Shown here piece by piece: positions 50,640 through 59,281 of a stretch of DNA of 64,000 bases. Source of the stretch: Lacrimispora saccharolytica. GTDB taxonomy: Bacteria > Bacillota > Clostridia > Lachnospirales > Lachnospiraceae. The number at the start of each line of letters is the position of its first letter. The stretch's first letter is position 1. The notes under the pieces were generated by a model that saw only the letters and a program-made list of their open reading frames with translations, ran no database searches and was not told the origin of the DNA. The stretch covers positions 186,001-250,000 of the forward strand of contig JADYUL010000001.1 of assembly GCA_021531795.1 (NCBI GenBank), written 5' to 3'. Made by a program: the position numbers and the translations under genes.

Positions 50640-53027
50640 ATGTTACAGGTTATTAAGAGGAATGGGGAAACTACAGATTTTACGTTAACTAAAATTTCGG
50701 ATGCTATTATCAAAGCCTTCAGAGCGACTGATGTACAGTACAGCAATGATGTTGTGGATCTTTTGACACTCAGAGTCACTGCAGACTTCCAGAGCAAGGT
50801 GAAGGATGACGGTATCCATGTCGAGGATATTCAGGACAGTGTGGAGAAGGTGCTTGAACAGGCAGGATATACAGAGGCAGCCAAGGCATTCATTCTCTAC
50901 CGTAAGCAGAGAGAGAAGCTTCGTACAATGAAGTCCACCATTCTTGATTACAAGGATGTGGTTAACAGCTATGTAAAGATTGAAGACTGGAGAGTTAAGG
51001 AGAATTCTACGGTTACATATTCTGTTGGAGGACTGATACTCAGTAATTCAGGTGCGGTAACAGCCAATTACTGGCTCTCAGAGATATATGATGAGGAGAT
51101 AGCCAATGCTCACCGCAATGCGGATATCCATATTCATGACCTCTCAATGCTTACAGGATATTGTGCGGGCTGGTCATTGAAGCAGCTGATCACTGAGGGA
51201 CTCGGAGGAATCACCGGTAAGATCACATCTGCTCCCGCTGCACATTTGTCCGTTCTTTGCAACCAGATGGTTAACTTCCTTGGAATAATGCAGAATGAAT
51301 GGGCAGGCGCCCAGGCATTCTCTTCATTTGATACATATCTTGCACCCTTTGTTAAGGCTGACAACCTAAGCTATAAGGAAGTGAAGAAGTGCATAGAAGC
51401 CTTTGTATACGGCGTTAATACACCTTCAAGATGGGGTACACAGGCCCCGTTCTCCAATATTACTCTTGACTGGACTGTACCTGCAGACCTTGCGGAGCTT
51501 CCGGCAATTGTTGGCGGTAAGGAGATGGATTTCTGTTACAAGGATTGCAAGAAAGAAATGGATATGGTGAACAAGGCCTTCATCGAGACCATGATCGAAG
51601 GCGATGCCAACGGACGCGGCTTCCAGTATCCTATACCGACATACTCGATCACACGGGATTTTGACTGGTCAGACACAGAGAACAACAGATTGTTGTTTGA
51701 GATGACCTCCAAGTATGGTACACCATACTTTTCTAATTATATTAACAGCGACATGGAGCCTTCGGATGTTCGTTCTATGTGCTGCAGACTTCGTCTGGAT
51801 CTAAGAGAACTTAGGAAGAAGTCAGGTGGTTTCTTCGGTTCGGGAGAGAGCACGGGAAGTGTGGGCGTAGTTACAATAAATATGCCACGTATAGCATATC
51901 TAGCCACCGATGAGGATGATTTCTTCAGAAGACTGAATAAGCTTATGGATATCGCCGCAAGATCACTTAAGATTAAAAGGGGCGTAATAACCAAGCTTCT
52001 CAACGAAGGCTTATATCCTTATACAAGAAGATACCTCGGTACCTTTGATAACCACTTCTCGACAATCGGTCTTATAGGTATGAATGAGGTGGGGCTTAAT
52101 GCGAACTGGCTCAGAGCCGACATGACAGACAAGCGCACTCAGGAGTTCACCAAGAAGGTACTTAATCATATGAGGGAGAGGCTGTCTGACTATCAGGAAA
52201 CATACGGCGATTTGTATAACCTGGAGGCAACTCCCGCAGAGAGTACCACTTACAGACTGGCTAAGCATGACAGAGAACTGTATCCTTCGATCAAGACGGC
52301 AGGTGGTTCGTGTGATACACCGTATTATACCAATTCATCTCATCTGCCCGTGGACTTCACAACAGATATATTTGATGCTCTTGATATTCAGGATGAGCTT
52401 CAGACGTTATATACATCAGGAACTGTATTCCACGCGTTCTTAGGTGAGAAACTGCCTGACTGGAAGGCTGCTGCAGACCTTGTCAGGACAATAGCAAACA
52501 ATTATAAGCTTCCGTACTTTACACTTTCTCCTACATATAGTATATGTAAGGAGCACGGATATCTTACAGGTGAGCAGGCTACTTGTCCTCACTGTGGGGC
52601 TCCTACAGAGGTATACAGCAGAATCACAGGCTACTACAGACCGGTACAGAACTGGAATGACGGTAAGCTTCAGGAATATGCCAACAGAACAGAATATGAT
52701 ATTGAGCATTCTGAACTTAAGAGACCGGTCAGTGCTGTGGTTACCTTATCTGATTATGCAAGCGAGGTTAAGGTGAATGTGAATACTCCTAAAGAGGTCA
52801 GATATTTATTCACAACCAAGACCTGTCCGAACTGTAAGCTTGCTAAGGAATATCTTAAGGGGGTATCATATATCCCGATAGACGCAGAGGAGAATATGGA
52901 GCTTGCGACAAAATACGGTATCATGCAGGCACCTACACTGGTTGTGGTGAGCGGTGAGGAGTATACCAAATATGTCAATGCCGGCAACATTAAGAGATAT
53001 GCTGAGAATGTATGCATGACAGTATAA
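50640..53027 (+). CDS. nrdD: Anaerobic (class III) ribonucleoside-triphosphate reductase with fused glutaredoxin-like domain
   Basis: Glycyl-radical enzyme that makes deoxynucleotides without oxygen. The protein has 795 residues. An N-terminal ATP-cone 'QVIKRNGETTDFTLTKISDA' is the allosteric site. The glycyl radical site is Gly664 in 'YSRITGYYRPVQNWNDGK', with the zinc Cys cluster just before ('ATCPHCGAP'). Residues about 715-795 form a glutaredoxin-like domain with Cys729-x2-Cys732 in 'FTTKTCPNCKLAKEYL' and 'QAPTLVVV', probably an in-cis electron donor. ATG 50640 fits the family N-terminus; the longer frame does not. nrdG is not adjacent. Confidence 0.95.
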   Translation: MLQVIKRNGETTDFTLTKISDAIIKAFRATDVQYSNDVVDLLTLRVTADFQSKVKDDGIHVEDIQDSVEKVLEQAGYTEAAKAFILYRKQREKLRTMKSTILDYKDVVNSYVKIEDWRVKENSTVTYSVGGLILSNSGAVTANYWLSEIYDEEIANAHRNADIHIHDLSMLTGYCAGWSLKQLITEGLGGITGKITSAPAAHLSVLCNQMVNFLGIMQNEWAGAQAFSSFDTYLAPFVKADNLSYKEVKKCIEAFVYGVNTPSRWGTQAPFSNITLDWTVPADLAELPAIVGGKEMDFCYKDCKKEMDMVNKAFIETMIEGDANGRGFQYPIPTYSITRDFDWSDTENNRLLFEMTSKYGTPYFSNYINSDMEPSDVRSMCCRLRLDLRELRKKSGGFFGSGESTGSVGVVTINMPRIAYLATDEDDFFRRLNKLMDIAARSLKIKRGVITKLLNEGLYPYTRRYLGTFDNHFSTIGLIGMNEVGLNANWLRADMTDKRTQEFTKKVLNHMRERLSDYQETYGDLYNLEATPAESTTYRLAKHDRELYPSIKTAGGSCDTPYYTNSSHLPVDFTTDIFDALDIQDELQTLYTSGTVFHAFLGEKLPDWKAAADLVRTIANNYKLPYFTLSPTYSICKEHGYLTGEQATCPHCGAPTEVYSRITGYYRPVQNWNDGKLQEYANRTEYDIEHSELKRPVSAVVTLSDYASEVKVNVNTPKEVRYLFTTKTCPNCKLAKEYLKGVSYIPIDAEENMELATKYGIMQAPTLVVVSGEEYTKYVNAGNIKRYAENVCMTV

Positions 53028-53114
53028 ATTAATATTAATCGAACGGGCTTGGGGCAATATACCTCACGCCCATTCGTTATGTATAGGAGAAACATATTTT
53101 ACAGGAGAAAACAA

Positions 53115-54035
53115 ATGATTAACAAGCTTATCGAAGGAATTAAGAAAACAGAAGCCCCAATTGTTGTAGGACTAGACCCGACACTTAATCTGATCCCGGA
53201 TCATCTGACCCGTAAGGCTGTAGCTGATATGGGAGAGAGTCTGGAAGCGGTAGGAGAGGCAATATGGCAGTACAACAAGGGACTGGTAGATGCAATATAC
53301 GATCTGATTCCCGCGGTTAAGCCTCAGATAGCCATGTATGAGCAGTTTGGAATCCCCGGAATGATTGCATATGACAAGACTGTTAAGTACTGCAAGGAGA
53401 AGGGGCTGGTTGTGATCGGTGATATAAAGAGAGGCGATATCGGTTCAACTTCTACCGCCTATGCAATAGGCCACCTTGGAAGCGTACGGGTAGGCAACAC
53501 GGTGCTTAAGGGTTTTGATGAGGATTTTGCAACTGTTAATCCATATCTTGGTTCGGACGGAGTTAAGCCGTTTATCGATGTTTGCAAGGAAGAGAATAAG
53601 GGCATTTTTGTCCTGGTTAAAACCTCTAATCCAAGCAGCGGAGAATTCCAGGATCGAAACGTTGATGGCAGACCACTGTATGAAATTGTCGGTGAGAAAG
53701 TGGCTGAGTGGGCCGAGCTTCATATGGGTGAAGAATACAGCTATGTAGGTGCGGTAGTTGGAGCCACTTATCCTGAGATGGGCAGAATACTTAGAGACAT
53801 TATGCCCAAGAGCTATATACTTGTTCCCGGATACGGTGCACAGGGCGGCAAGGGTAAGGACCTCGTTCACTTCTTTAATAAGGACGGACTTGGAGCTATT
53901 GTTAATTCTTCAAGAGGAATCATCGGAGCATACAAACAGGAGAAGTATTCTTCGTTTGGAGAAGAGGGATATGCGCTTGCTGCAAGAAGAGCGGTTCTTG
54001 ATATGAAGGAAGATATTGCTTCGGCACTTAATTAA
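53115..54035 (+). CDS. pyrF: Orotidine-5'-phosphate decarboxylase (type 2)
   Basis: Last step of UMP synthesis. The protein has 306 residues, the longer type 2 subgroup. The catalytic Lys-Asp network is in 'VIGDIKRGDIGSTSTAYA', with 'VVGLDPTLNLIP' at the N-terminus and 'VPGYGAQGGKGKDL' at the phosphate site. AGGAG precedes ATG 53115; a frame opening at 53049 has no site. pyrE follows, 28 bases away. Confidence 0.95.
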   Translation: MINKLIEGIKKTEAPIVVGLDPTLNLIPDHLTRKAVADMGESLEAVGEAIWQYNKGLVDAIYDLIPAVKPQIAMYEQFGIPGMIAYDKTVKYCKEKGLVVIGDIKRGDIGSTSTAYAIGHLGSVRVGNTVLKGFDEDFATVNPYLGSDGVKPFIDVCKEENKGIFVLVKTSNPSSGEFQDRNVDGRPLYEIVGEKVAEWAELHMGEEYSYVGAVVGATYPEMGRILRDIMPKSYILVPGYGAQGGKGKDLVHFFNKDGLGAIVNSSRGIIGAYKQEKYSSFGEEGYALAARRAVLDMKEDIASALN

Positions 54036-54063
54036 AGATGATCATATGATGGGAGATGGAAAG

Positions 54064-54738
54064 ATGGAAAGCTATAAGCAGGAATTTATAAAATTTATGA
54101 TTGACAGCGATGTTCTTAAGTTTGGTGACTTCACACTAAAGAGCGGAAGGAAGAGCCCTTTCTTCATGAATGCCGGTGCCTATGTTACCGGAAGCCAGCT
54201 TATGAAGCTGGGTGAATACTATGCCAAGGCTATACATGATGCGTATGGTGATGACTTCGATGTATTGTTCGGACCTGCATATAAGGGAATTCCACTTAGT
54301 GTAGCAACGACTATTGCATACAGCAGACTGTTTAATAAGGAAATCAGATACTGCTCTAACCGAAAGGAGGAGAAGGACCACGGTGATGCGGGTATTCTCC
54401 TTGGCAGCAAGATTAAGGATGGAGACAGGGTAGTTATTATTGAAGATGTTACTACCTCGGGTAAGTCTATGGAAGAGACTGTTCCGATTGTAAGAGCACA
54501 GGGGGATGTCAGGATTCTGGGACTTATGGTATCGCTTAACCGTATGGAGAAGGGAAAGGGAGACAAGTCGGCTCTTGAAGAAATCAAGGATCTTTACGGA
54601 TTTGAGACCAATGCGATCGTATCCATGGCGGATGTGGTTGAGCGCCTCTATAATAAGGAGGTTGAAGGCAGAGTGATAATCGATGATGAACTAAAGGGTC
54701 GCATCGATGCATATTATGAGGAGTATGGCGCGAAATAA
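54064..54738 (+). CDS. pyrE: Orotate phosphoribosyltransferase
   Basis: Makes OMP from orotate and PRPP. The protein has 224 residues. It has 'FGDFTLKSGRKSPFFMNAG' near the N-terminus, 'GPAYKGIPLSVATTIA', the catalytic loop 'RKEEKDHGDAG' and the PRPP motif 'VVIIEDVTTSGKSMEET'. ATG 54064 gives the family N-terminus. The stop overlaps the next ATG by one base. Confidence 0.95.
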   Translation: MESYKQEFIKFMIDSDVLKFGDFTLKSGRKSPFFMNAGAYVTGSQLMKLGEYYAKAIHDAYGDDFDVLFGPAYKGIPLSVATTIAYSRLFNKEIRYCSNRKEEKDHGDAGILLGSKIKDGDRVVIIEDVTTSGKSMEETVPIVRAQGDVRILGLMVSLNRMEKGKGDKSALEEIKDLYGFETNAIVSMADVVERLYNKEVEGRVIIDDELKGRIDAYYEEYGAK

Positions 54739-55061
54739 TGAGCCCAAGATACAGATTTACTCACAAACAGCATACATATAAAGGAATAATGTCAACTCTG
54801 CTTGGAATCATCAATGTCGGAGCACTGATTATTGTAGTCTATCGCACTTTTCTTGCAGGAGGAAGCGCGGGTGCCAATGAGTCAAGCACAGTATTTTTGA
54901 CAATGATTATGGCATTTGTGGGAATCATTCTCGGTATTGTCGGCAAGATGGAGAGTGAGAAATTCTATTTGTTTGCCTACCTTGGACTGGTGCTCAATAT
55001 ACTTGCAATATTTTCGATAAGTGCGATATTATATGCAGGTGCATACGGCTTTAGAATATGA
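54738..55061 (+). CDS. Small three-helix membrane protein
   Basis: A 107-residue protein: a basic N-terminus 'MSPRYRFTHKQHTYKG', then three hydrophobic segments around 18-40, 50-68 and 78-100. It resembles short DUF-type membrane proteins common in Lachnospiraceae (I recall DUF6142 but could not check). It is coupled to pyrE by a TAATG overlap and precedes purE by 47 bases. Function unknown. Confidence 0.75.
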   Translation: MSPRYRFTHKQHTYKGIMSTLLGIINVGALIIVVYRTFLAGGSAGANESSTVFLTMIMAFVGIILGIVGKMESEKFYLFAYLGLVLNILAIFSISAILYAGAYGFRI

Positions 55062-55108
55062 TAGAATAGATATGTTGTGTTGATTTTATAGACAGATGGA
55101 GGAATAAT

Positions 55109-55615
55109 ATGCCGTTAGTCAGTATTGTTATGGGAAGTGATTCCGACCTTCCGGTTATGAATAAAGCAGCCGATATCCTTGATAAGCTTGGTATCAGCTA
55201 TGAGATGAATATTATTTCCGCTCACAGGGAGCCGGACGAATTCTTCGAATATGCCCGCAGTTGTGAGGATAGCGGAATTAAGGTAATTATTGCCGGAGCA
55301 GGTATGGCAGCGCATCTGCCGGGTATGTGTGCGGCTATTTTCCCGATGCCGGTTATAGGTGTACCGCTCTCAGGCTCAGTGCTTGACGGAGAGGATGCAC
55401 TGTATTCGATTCTTCAGATGCCTCCGGGAATTCCTGTTGCAACTGTTGCCATCAACGGCGGAGCCAATGCGGGACTGCTTGCTGCAAGGATATTATCAGT
55501 TAGTGACAGCAATATTCTTAAGGCCCTTAAGGATTATAAGGCATCACTTAAGGATCAGGTTGTGGCTAAGAACAATAAGCTAAAGGAAGTTGGACGTAAG
55601 GAATACACTAAGTAG
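55109..55615 (+). CDS. purE: N5-carboxyaminoimidazole ribonucleotide mutase
   Basis: Rearranges N5-CAIR to CAIR in purine synthesis. The protein has 168 residues. Motifs are '[14 protein letters not shown]', '[14 protein letters not shown]' (catalytic His) and '[12 protein letters not shown]'. GGAGGAA precedes the ATG. purK is not adjacent. Confidence 0.96.
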   Translation: MPLVSIVMGSDSDLPVMNKAADILDKLGISYEMNIISAHREPDEFFEYARSCEDSGIKVIIAGAGMAAHLPGMCAAIFPMPVIGVPLSGSVLDGEDALYSILQMPPGIPVATVAINGGANAGLLAARILSVSDSNILKALKDYKASLKDQVVAKNNKLKEVGRKEYTK

Positions 55616-55691
55616 TTCGTTTATTTTATTATTTGTAAGGTGGGTTTTTACATATCTATACAAATACATCAAACAATATTTAGGAGGACAC

Positions 55692-56723
55692 ATGGCACTG
55701 GATTATAAGACAGCCGGCGTAGACATTGAAGCCGGATATAAGTCGGTAGAATTGATGAAGGAATATGTTAAGGGTACCATGAGAGAAGAGGTGCTCGGAG
55801 GCTTAGGCGGATTCTCGGGAGCCTTCTCTCTTAAGAAGATTAAGGAGATGGATGATCCGGTTCTTCTGTCAGGAACCGACGGCTGCGGAACAAAGGTTAA
55901 GTTGGCATTTATCATGGACAAGCACGATACGATTGGTATTGATGCGGTTGCCATGTGCGTGAATGATGTGGCATGTGCAGGCGGTGAGCCTCTCTTCTTC
56001 CTTGATTACATTGCATGCGGTAAGAATTATCCCGAGAAGATTGCTTCTATTGTGAAGGGTGTGGCAGAAGGCTGCAAGATGTCGGATGCTGCTCTTATCG
56101 GAGGTGAGACTGCAGAGCATCCCGGACTCATGCCTGAGGATGATTATGATATTGCGGGCTTTACCGTAGGTGTTGTGGACAGGAAGGATATGATTACCGG
56201 CGAGAATATTAAGCCCGGTGATGTGCTTGTGGGAATTGCATCAAGCGGTGTTCATTCTAACGGTTTCTCACTGGTACGTAAGGTTTTCGAGATGACTAAG
56301 GAGAGCCTTGATACCTATTATGATGAGCTTGGAACAACTCTTGGTGAGGCACTTATCGCTCCGACCAAGATATATGTTAAGGCCATGAAGTCGATTAAGA
56401 ATGCAGGAGTTACGGTTAAGGGCTGCAGTCATATCACAGGCGGCGGATTCTATGAGAATATTCCGAGAATGCTTCCTAACGGAGTTAGCGCTAAGGTTAA
56501 TAAGGACAGCTATCCTGTTCTTCCTATATTTAAGTTGTTACAGAAGACAGGCGGAATTGAAGAGAAGATGATGTATAATACCTACAATATGGGCCTTGGA
56601 ATGGTACTTGCACTCGATCCTAAGGATGTGGATGCTGCAATCAGGGCTATCGAAGAAGCCGGTGAGAAGGCTTATGTTGTCGGTGAGATTATTGAAGGTG
56701 ATAAGCAGGTGGAGTTGGTATGA
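55692..56723 (+). CDS. purM: Phosphoribosylformylglycinamidine cyclo-ligase (AIR synthetase)
   Basis: Closes the imidazole ring of AIR with ATP. The protein has 343 residues. It has '[19 protein letters not shown]', '[14 protein letters not shown]', '[20 protein letters not shown]', '[12 protein letters not shown]' and '[15 protein letters not shown]'. ATG 55692 lies 6 bases after AGGAGG; the longer frame overlaps purE and is rejected. Its stop overlaps the purD start (ATGA). Confidence 0.97.
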   Translation: MALDYKTAGVDIEAGYKSVELMKEYVKGTMREEVLGGLGGFSGAFSLKKIKEMDDPVLLSGTDGCGTKVKLAFIMDKHDTIGIDAVAMCVNDVACAGGEPLFFLDYIACGKNYPEKIASIVKGVAEGCKMSDAALIGGETAEHPGLMPEDDYDIAGFTVGVVDRKDMITGENIKPGDVLVGIASSGVHSNGFSLVRKVFEMTKESLDTYYDELGTTLGEALIAPTKIYVKAMKSIKNAGVTVKGCSHITGGGFYENIPRMLPNGVSAKVNKDSYPVLPIFKLLQKTGGIEEKMMYNTYNMGLGMVLALDPKDVDAAIRAIEEAGEKAYVVGEIIEGDKQVELV

Positions 56724-57994
56724 ACATACTAGTTGTAGGCGGTGGCGGAAGAGAACATGCCATCTGCATGAGTGTCAGTAAGAGTAAGAAAGCGGATAAG
56801 ATATATTGTGCTCCCGGTAATGCGGGAATCGCATCTGTTGCAGAATGTGTTCCGATAGGAGCGATGGAATTCGATAAACTGGTTGATTTCGCTAAGAATA
56901 ATTCCATTGATTTCTGTATTGTCGGCATGGACGATCCTCTGGTCGGTGGTCTTGTAGACCTGATGGAGGAAGCGGGAATCAGAACCTTCGGTCCTAAGAA
57001 GAATGCGGCAATCCTTGAAGGAAGCAAGGCCTTTGCTAAGGACCTTATGAAGAAATACAATATTCCGACTGCAGCTTATGAAAACTTCGATTCATATGAT
57101 GAGGCAATCGAGTATATAAAGAAGTCTAAGTTTCCAATCGTGCTTAAGGCCGACGGACTTGCGCTCGGTAAGGGCGTACTTATCTGCAATACAGTGGATG
57201 AGGCAATCGAGGGTGCAAGGGAGATAATGCTTGATAAGAAGTTCGGCGAGTCAGGTAACAGAATGGTCGTTGAGGAATTCATGACAGGAAGAGAGGTATC
57301 CGTTCTTTCATTTGTAGACGGCAAGACAATTCGTATCATGACCTCAGCTCAGGACCACAAGAGAGCCGGAGACGGTGATACAGGTCTTAATACAGGCGGA
57401 ATGGGAACCTTCTCACCAAGTCCCTTCTATACTGATGAGGTGGATGATTATTGTAAGAAATATATATATCAGGCAACTGTTGATGCCATGAGAAGTGAGA
57501 ACAGAGAGTTCAAGGGCATCATATTCTTCGGCCTGATGATTACTGAGAACGGACCGCGAGTGCTTGAATACAACGCCAGATTCGGAGATCCTGAAGCCCA
57601 GGTTGTTCTTCCTAGAATGAAGAATGATATCCTTGAGGTAATGGAGGCCTGCGTTGACGGAAAACTTGATGATATTACCCTGGAATTCGAGGACAATGCA
57701 GCAGTCTGCGTGGTTCTTGCAAGTGACGGATATCCTGTTGCGTATGAGAAGGGCAAGATAATTAAGGGATTCGAAGCTTTTGACAATAAGTCAGATTATT
57801 TCTGCTTCCATGCCGGTACTAAATTCGATGATGACGGTAATATTGTCACAAACGGCGGAAGAGTATTGGGAATAACAGCTAAGGGAGATACCCTTAAGGA
57901 AGCCAGAACCAATGCCTACAGGGCAACCGAGTGGATCGATTTCGACAATAAGTATATGCGACATGACATCGGTAAAGCAATTGATGAGGCATAA
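56720..57994 (+). CDS. purD: Phosphoribosylamine-glycine ligase (GAR synthetase)
   Basis: ATP-grasp enzyme of the second purine step. The protein has 424 residues. The N-terminal '[16 protein letters not shown]' is the signature, followed by '[16 protein letters not shown]', '[20 protein letters not shown]' (metal ligands) and a C-terminal '[17 protein letters not shown]'. Translationally coupled to purM. The order purE-purM-purD lacks purN and purH. Confidence 0.97.
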   Translation: MNILVVGGGGREHAICMSVSKSKKADKIYCAPGNAGIASVAECVPIGAMEFDKLVDFAKNNSIDFCIVGMDDPLVGGLVDLMEEAGIRTFGPKKNAAILEGSKAFAKDLMKKYNIPTAAYENFDSYDEAIEYIKKSKFPIVLKADGLALGKGVLICNTVDEAIEGAREIMLDKKFGESGNRMVVEEFMTGREVSVLSFVDGKTIRIMTSAQDHKRAGDGDTGLNTGGMGTFSPSPFYTDEVDDYCKKYIYQATVDAMRSENREFKGIIFFGLMITENGPRVLEYNARFGDPEAQVVLPRMKNDILEVMEACVDGKLDDITLEFEDNAAVCVVLASDGYPVAYEKGKIIKGFEAFDNKSDYFCFHAGTKFDDDGNIVTNGGRVLGITAKGDTLKEARTNAYRATEWIDFDNKYMRHDIGKAIDEA

Positions 57995-58026
57995 TGGCTT
58001 TGGTTTCGATACAGTAGGAGGAAAAA

Positions 58027-59259
58027 ATGAAAAAGTTATCTAGAAGGATTTCTGCAGCCATCGTACTGGTTGTTGCACTCAGCATGATGAGCATGAGTGT
58101 AATGGCTGCAACAGTAACCGTTAAGGGTGATGCGTGTGTGGTAAGAAGTGAGGCCAGTACTACATCGGATGCGGTAGCAAGTGTAACCCAGGGCAAGAAA
58201 CTGGATGTAGTAGGAAGCACACAGTCTGCGGACGGATATACCTGGTACCAGATCAAGGATGGCGATAAGACAGGATATATCAGGGCTGACCTTGTGGAAG
58301 CTCCCGACGGAGAGGTTCCCGCTTCCTCAAATACAAGCTCGTCAACAAGTGAACAGACTGACAGCCAGACCACAGAGGCTCAGCCTGTAGCAGCTACAGA
58401 AACAACAGTAAATACATCAACAGCACTCAAGGCTGTTGTTACGGGTGATACAGTCACAGTCAGAAGCGGAGCAAGTACCTCCACAAGCAAGGCCGGCAGT
58501 GCCAAGAAGGATACTGAGGTTGATATTTCAGGTGAAGCTACGGATTCAGAGGGTAAGCTCTGGTATCAGGTAAGCTTTACCGATGGTGACAAGACCGTGA
58601 GCGGATTCATCAGATCCGATTTCCTTAATGTTACGGAAGTGTATGAGGAGCAGGTAGAAGAGGAACCTGTAGAAGAACCTGTGGAAGAAGCTACACCTGA
58701 GGTCCCCAAGGATTATGAGTGCGTATATGCACCTAACGCAGACGGCGTTGAGGAGTGGTATCTTTACGACCATGTAAGAGGAACAAAGCAGAGCATTAAC
58801 AATATCTATGCGGTAATGCAGCAGGCACAGGAGGGAACTTCGGATTCGGATTCCAACGGCTTCAAAATTGCGACAATTGTGTTGGCTGTTCTCGTAGTTC
58901 TTCTTGTTATCGTAATTACAATTCTTATCTTCAAACTTCGTGACGGAGGTTATGCCGGAGGAGAGTATGAGGAATATGATGACGATTACGAGGATGATGA
59001 AACCTACGATGAGGAATATGACAACAACGATGATGGCTATGCTGAGGAAGAGGATATAGAAGATGAGAAGCCGAAGAAGAAGTTCGGCAGAGGCAGGAAG
59101 GTCTCTTCAAGAAGACAGGAGTATAGCTTAGAGGATGAGGATGACGATGAATATGATCGTCCTTCAGGCAGAGCACGCAGAAACGACAGCTGGGCTGACG
59201 ATGATATGCTTGACATCGATGATGATATGGAGTTCGAATTCCTTGACCTTGATAACTAA
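58027..59259 (+). CDS. Membrane protein with two extracytoplasmic SH3b domains and an acidic cytoplasmic tail
   Basis: A 410-residue protein. A signal peptide ends near 28 ('SVMAA'). Two bacterial SH3 domains follow (about 29-92, 'GDACVVRSEAS', and 136-202, 'GDTVTVRSGAS'), separated by a Ser/Thr/Gln linker. After a Glu/Pro-rich stretch a membrane helix lies at 279-303. The final 107 residues inside the cell are very acidic, with Tyr/Asp/Glu repeats broken by basic 'KPKKKFGRGRKVSSRR'. SH3b domains usually bind cell-wall peptides. It lies 32 bases after purD and 22 before clpC; its role next to clpC is unknown. Confidence 0.8.
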   Translation: MKKLSRRISAAIVLVVALSMMSMSVMAATVTVKGDACVVRSEASTTSDAVASVTQGKKLDVVGSTQSADGYTWYQIKDGDKTGYIRADLVEAPDGEVPASSNTSSSTSEQTDSQTTEAQPVAATETTVNTSTALKAVVTGDTVTVRSGASTSTSKAGSAKKDTEVDISGEATDSEGKLWYQVSFTDGDKTVSGFIRSDFLNVTEVYEEQVEEEPVEEPVEEATPEVPKDYECVYAPNADGVEEWYLYDHVRGTKQSINNIYAVMQQAQEGTSDSDSNGFKIATIVLAVLVVLLVIVITILIFKLRDGGYAGGEYEEYDDDYEDDETYDEEYDNNDDGYAEEEDIEDEKPKKKFGRGRKVSSRRQEYSLEDEDDDEYDRPSGRARRNDSWADDDMLDIDDDMEFEFLDLDN

Positions 59260-59281
59260 TAAGCAAGTATTAAGGTGAAAT

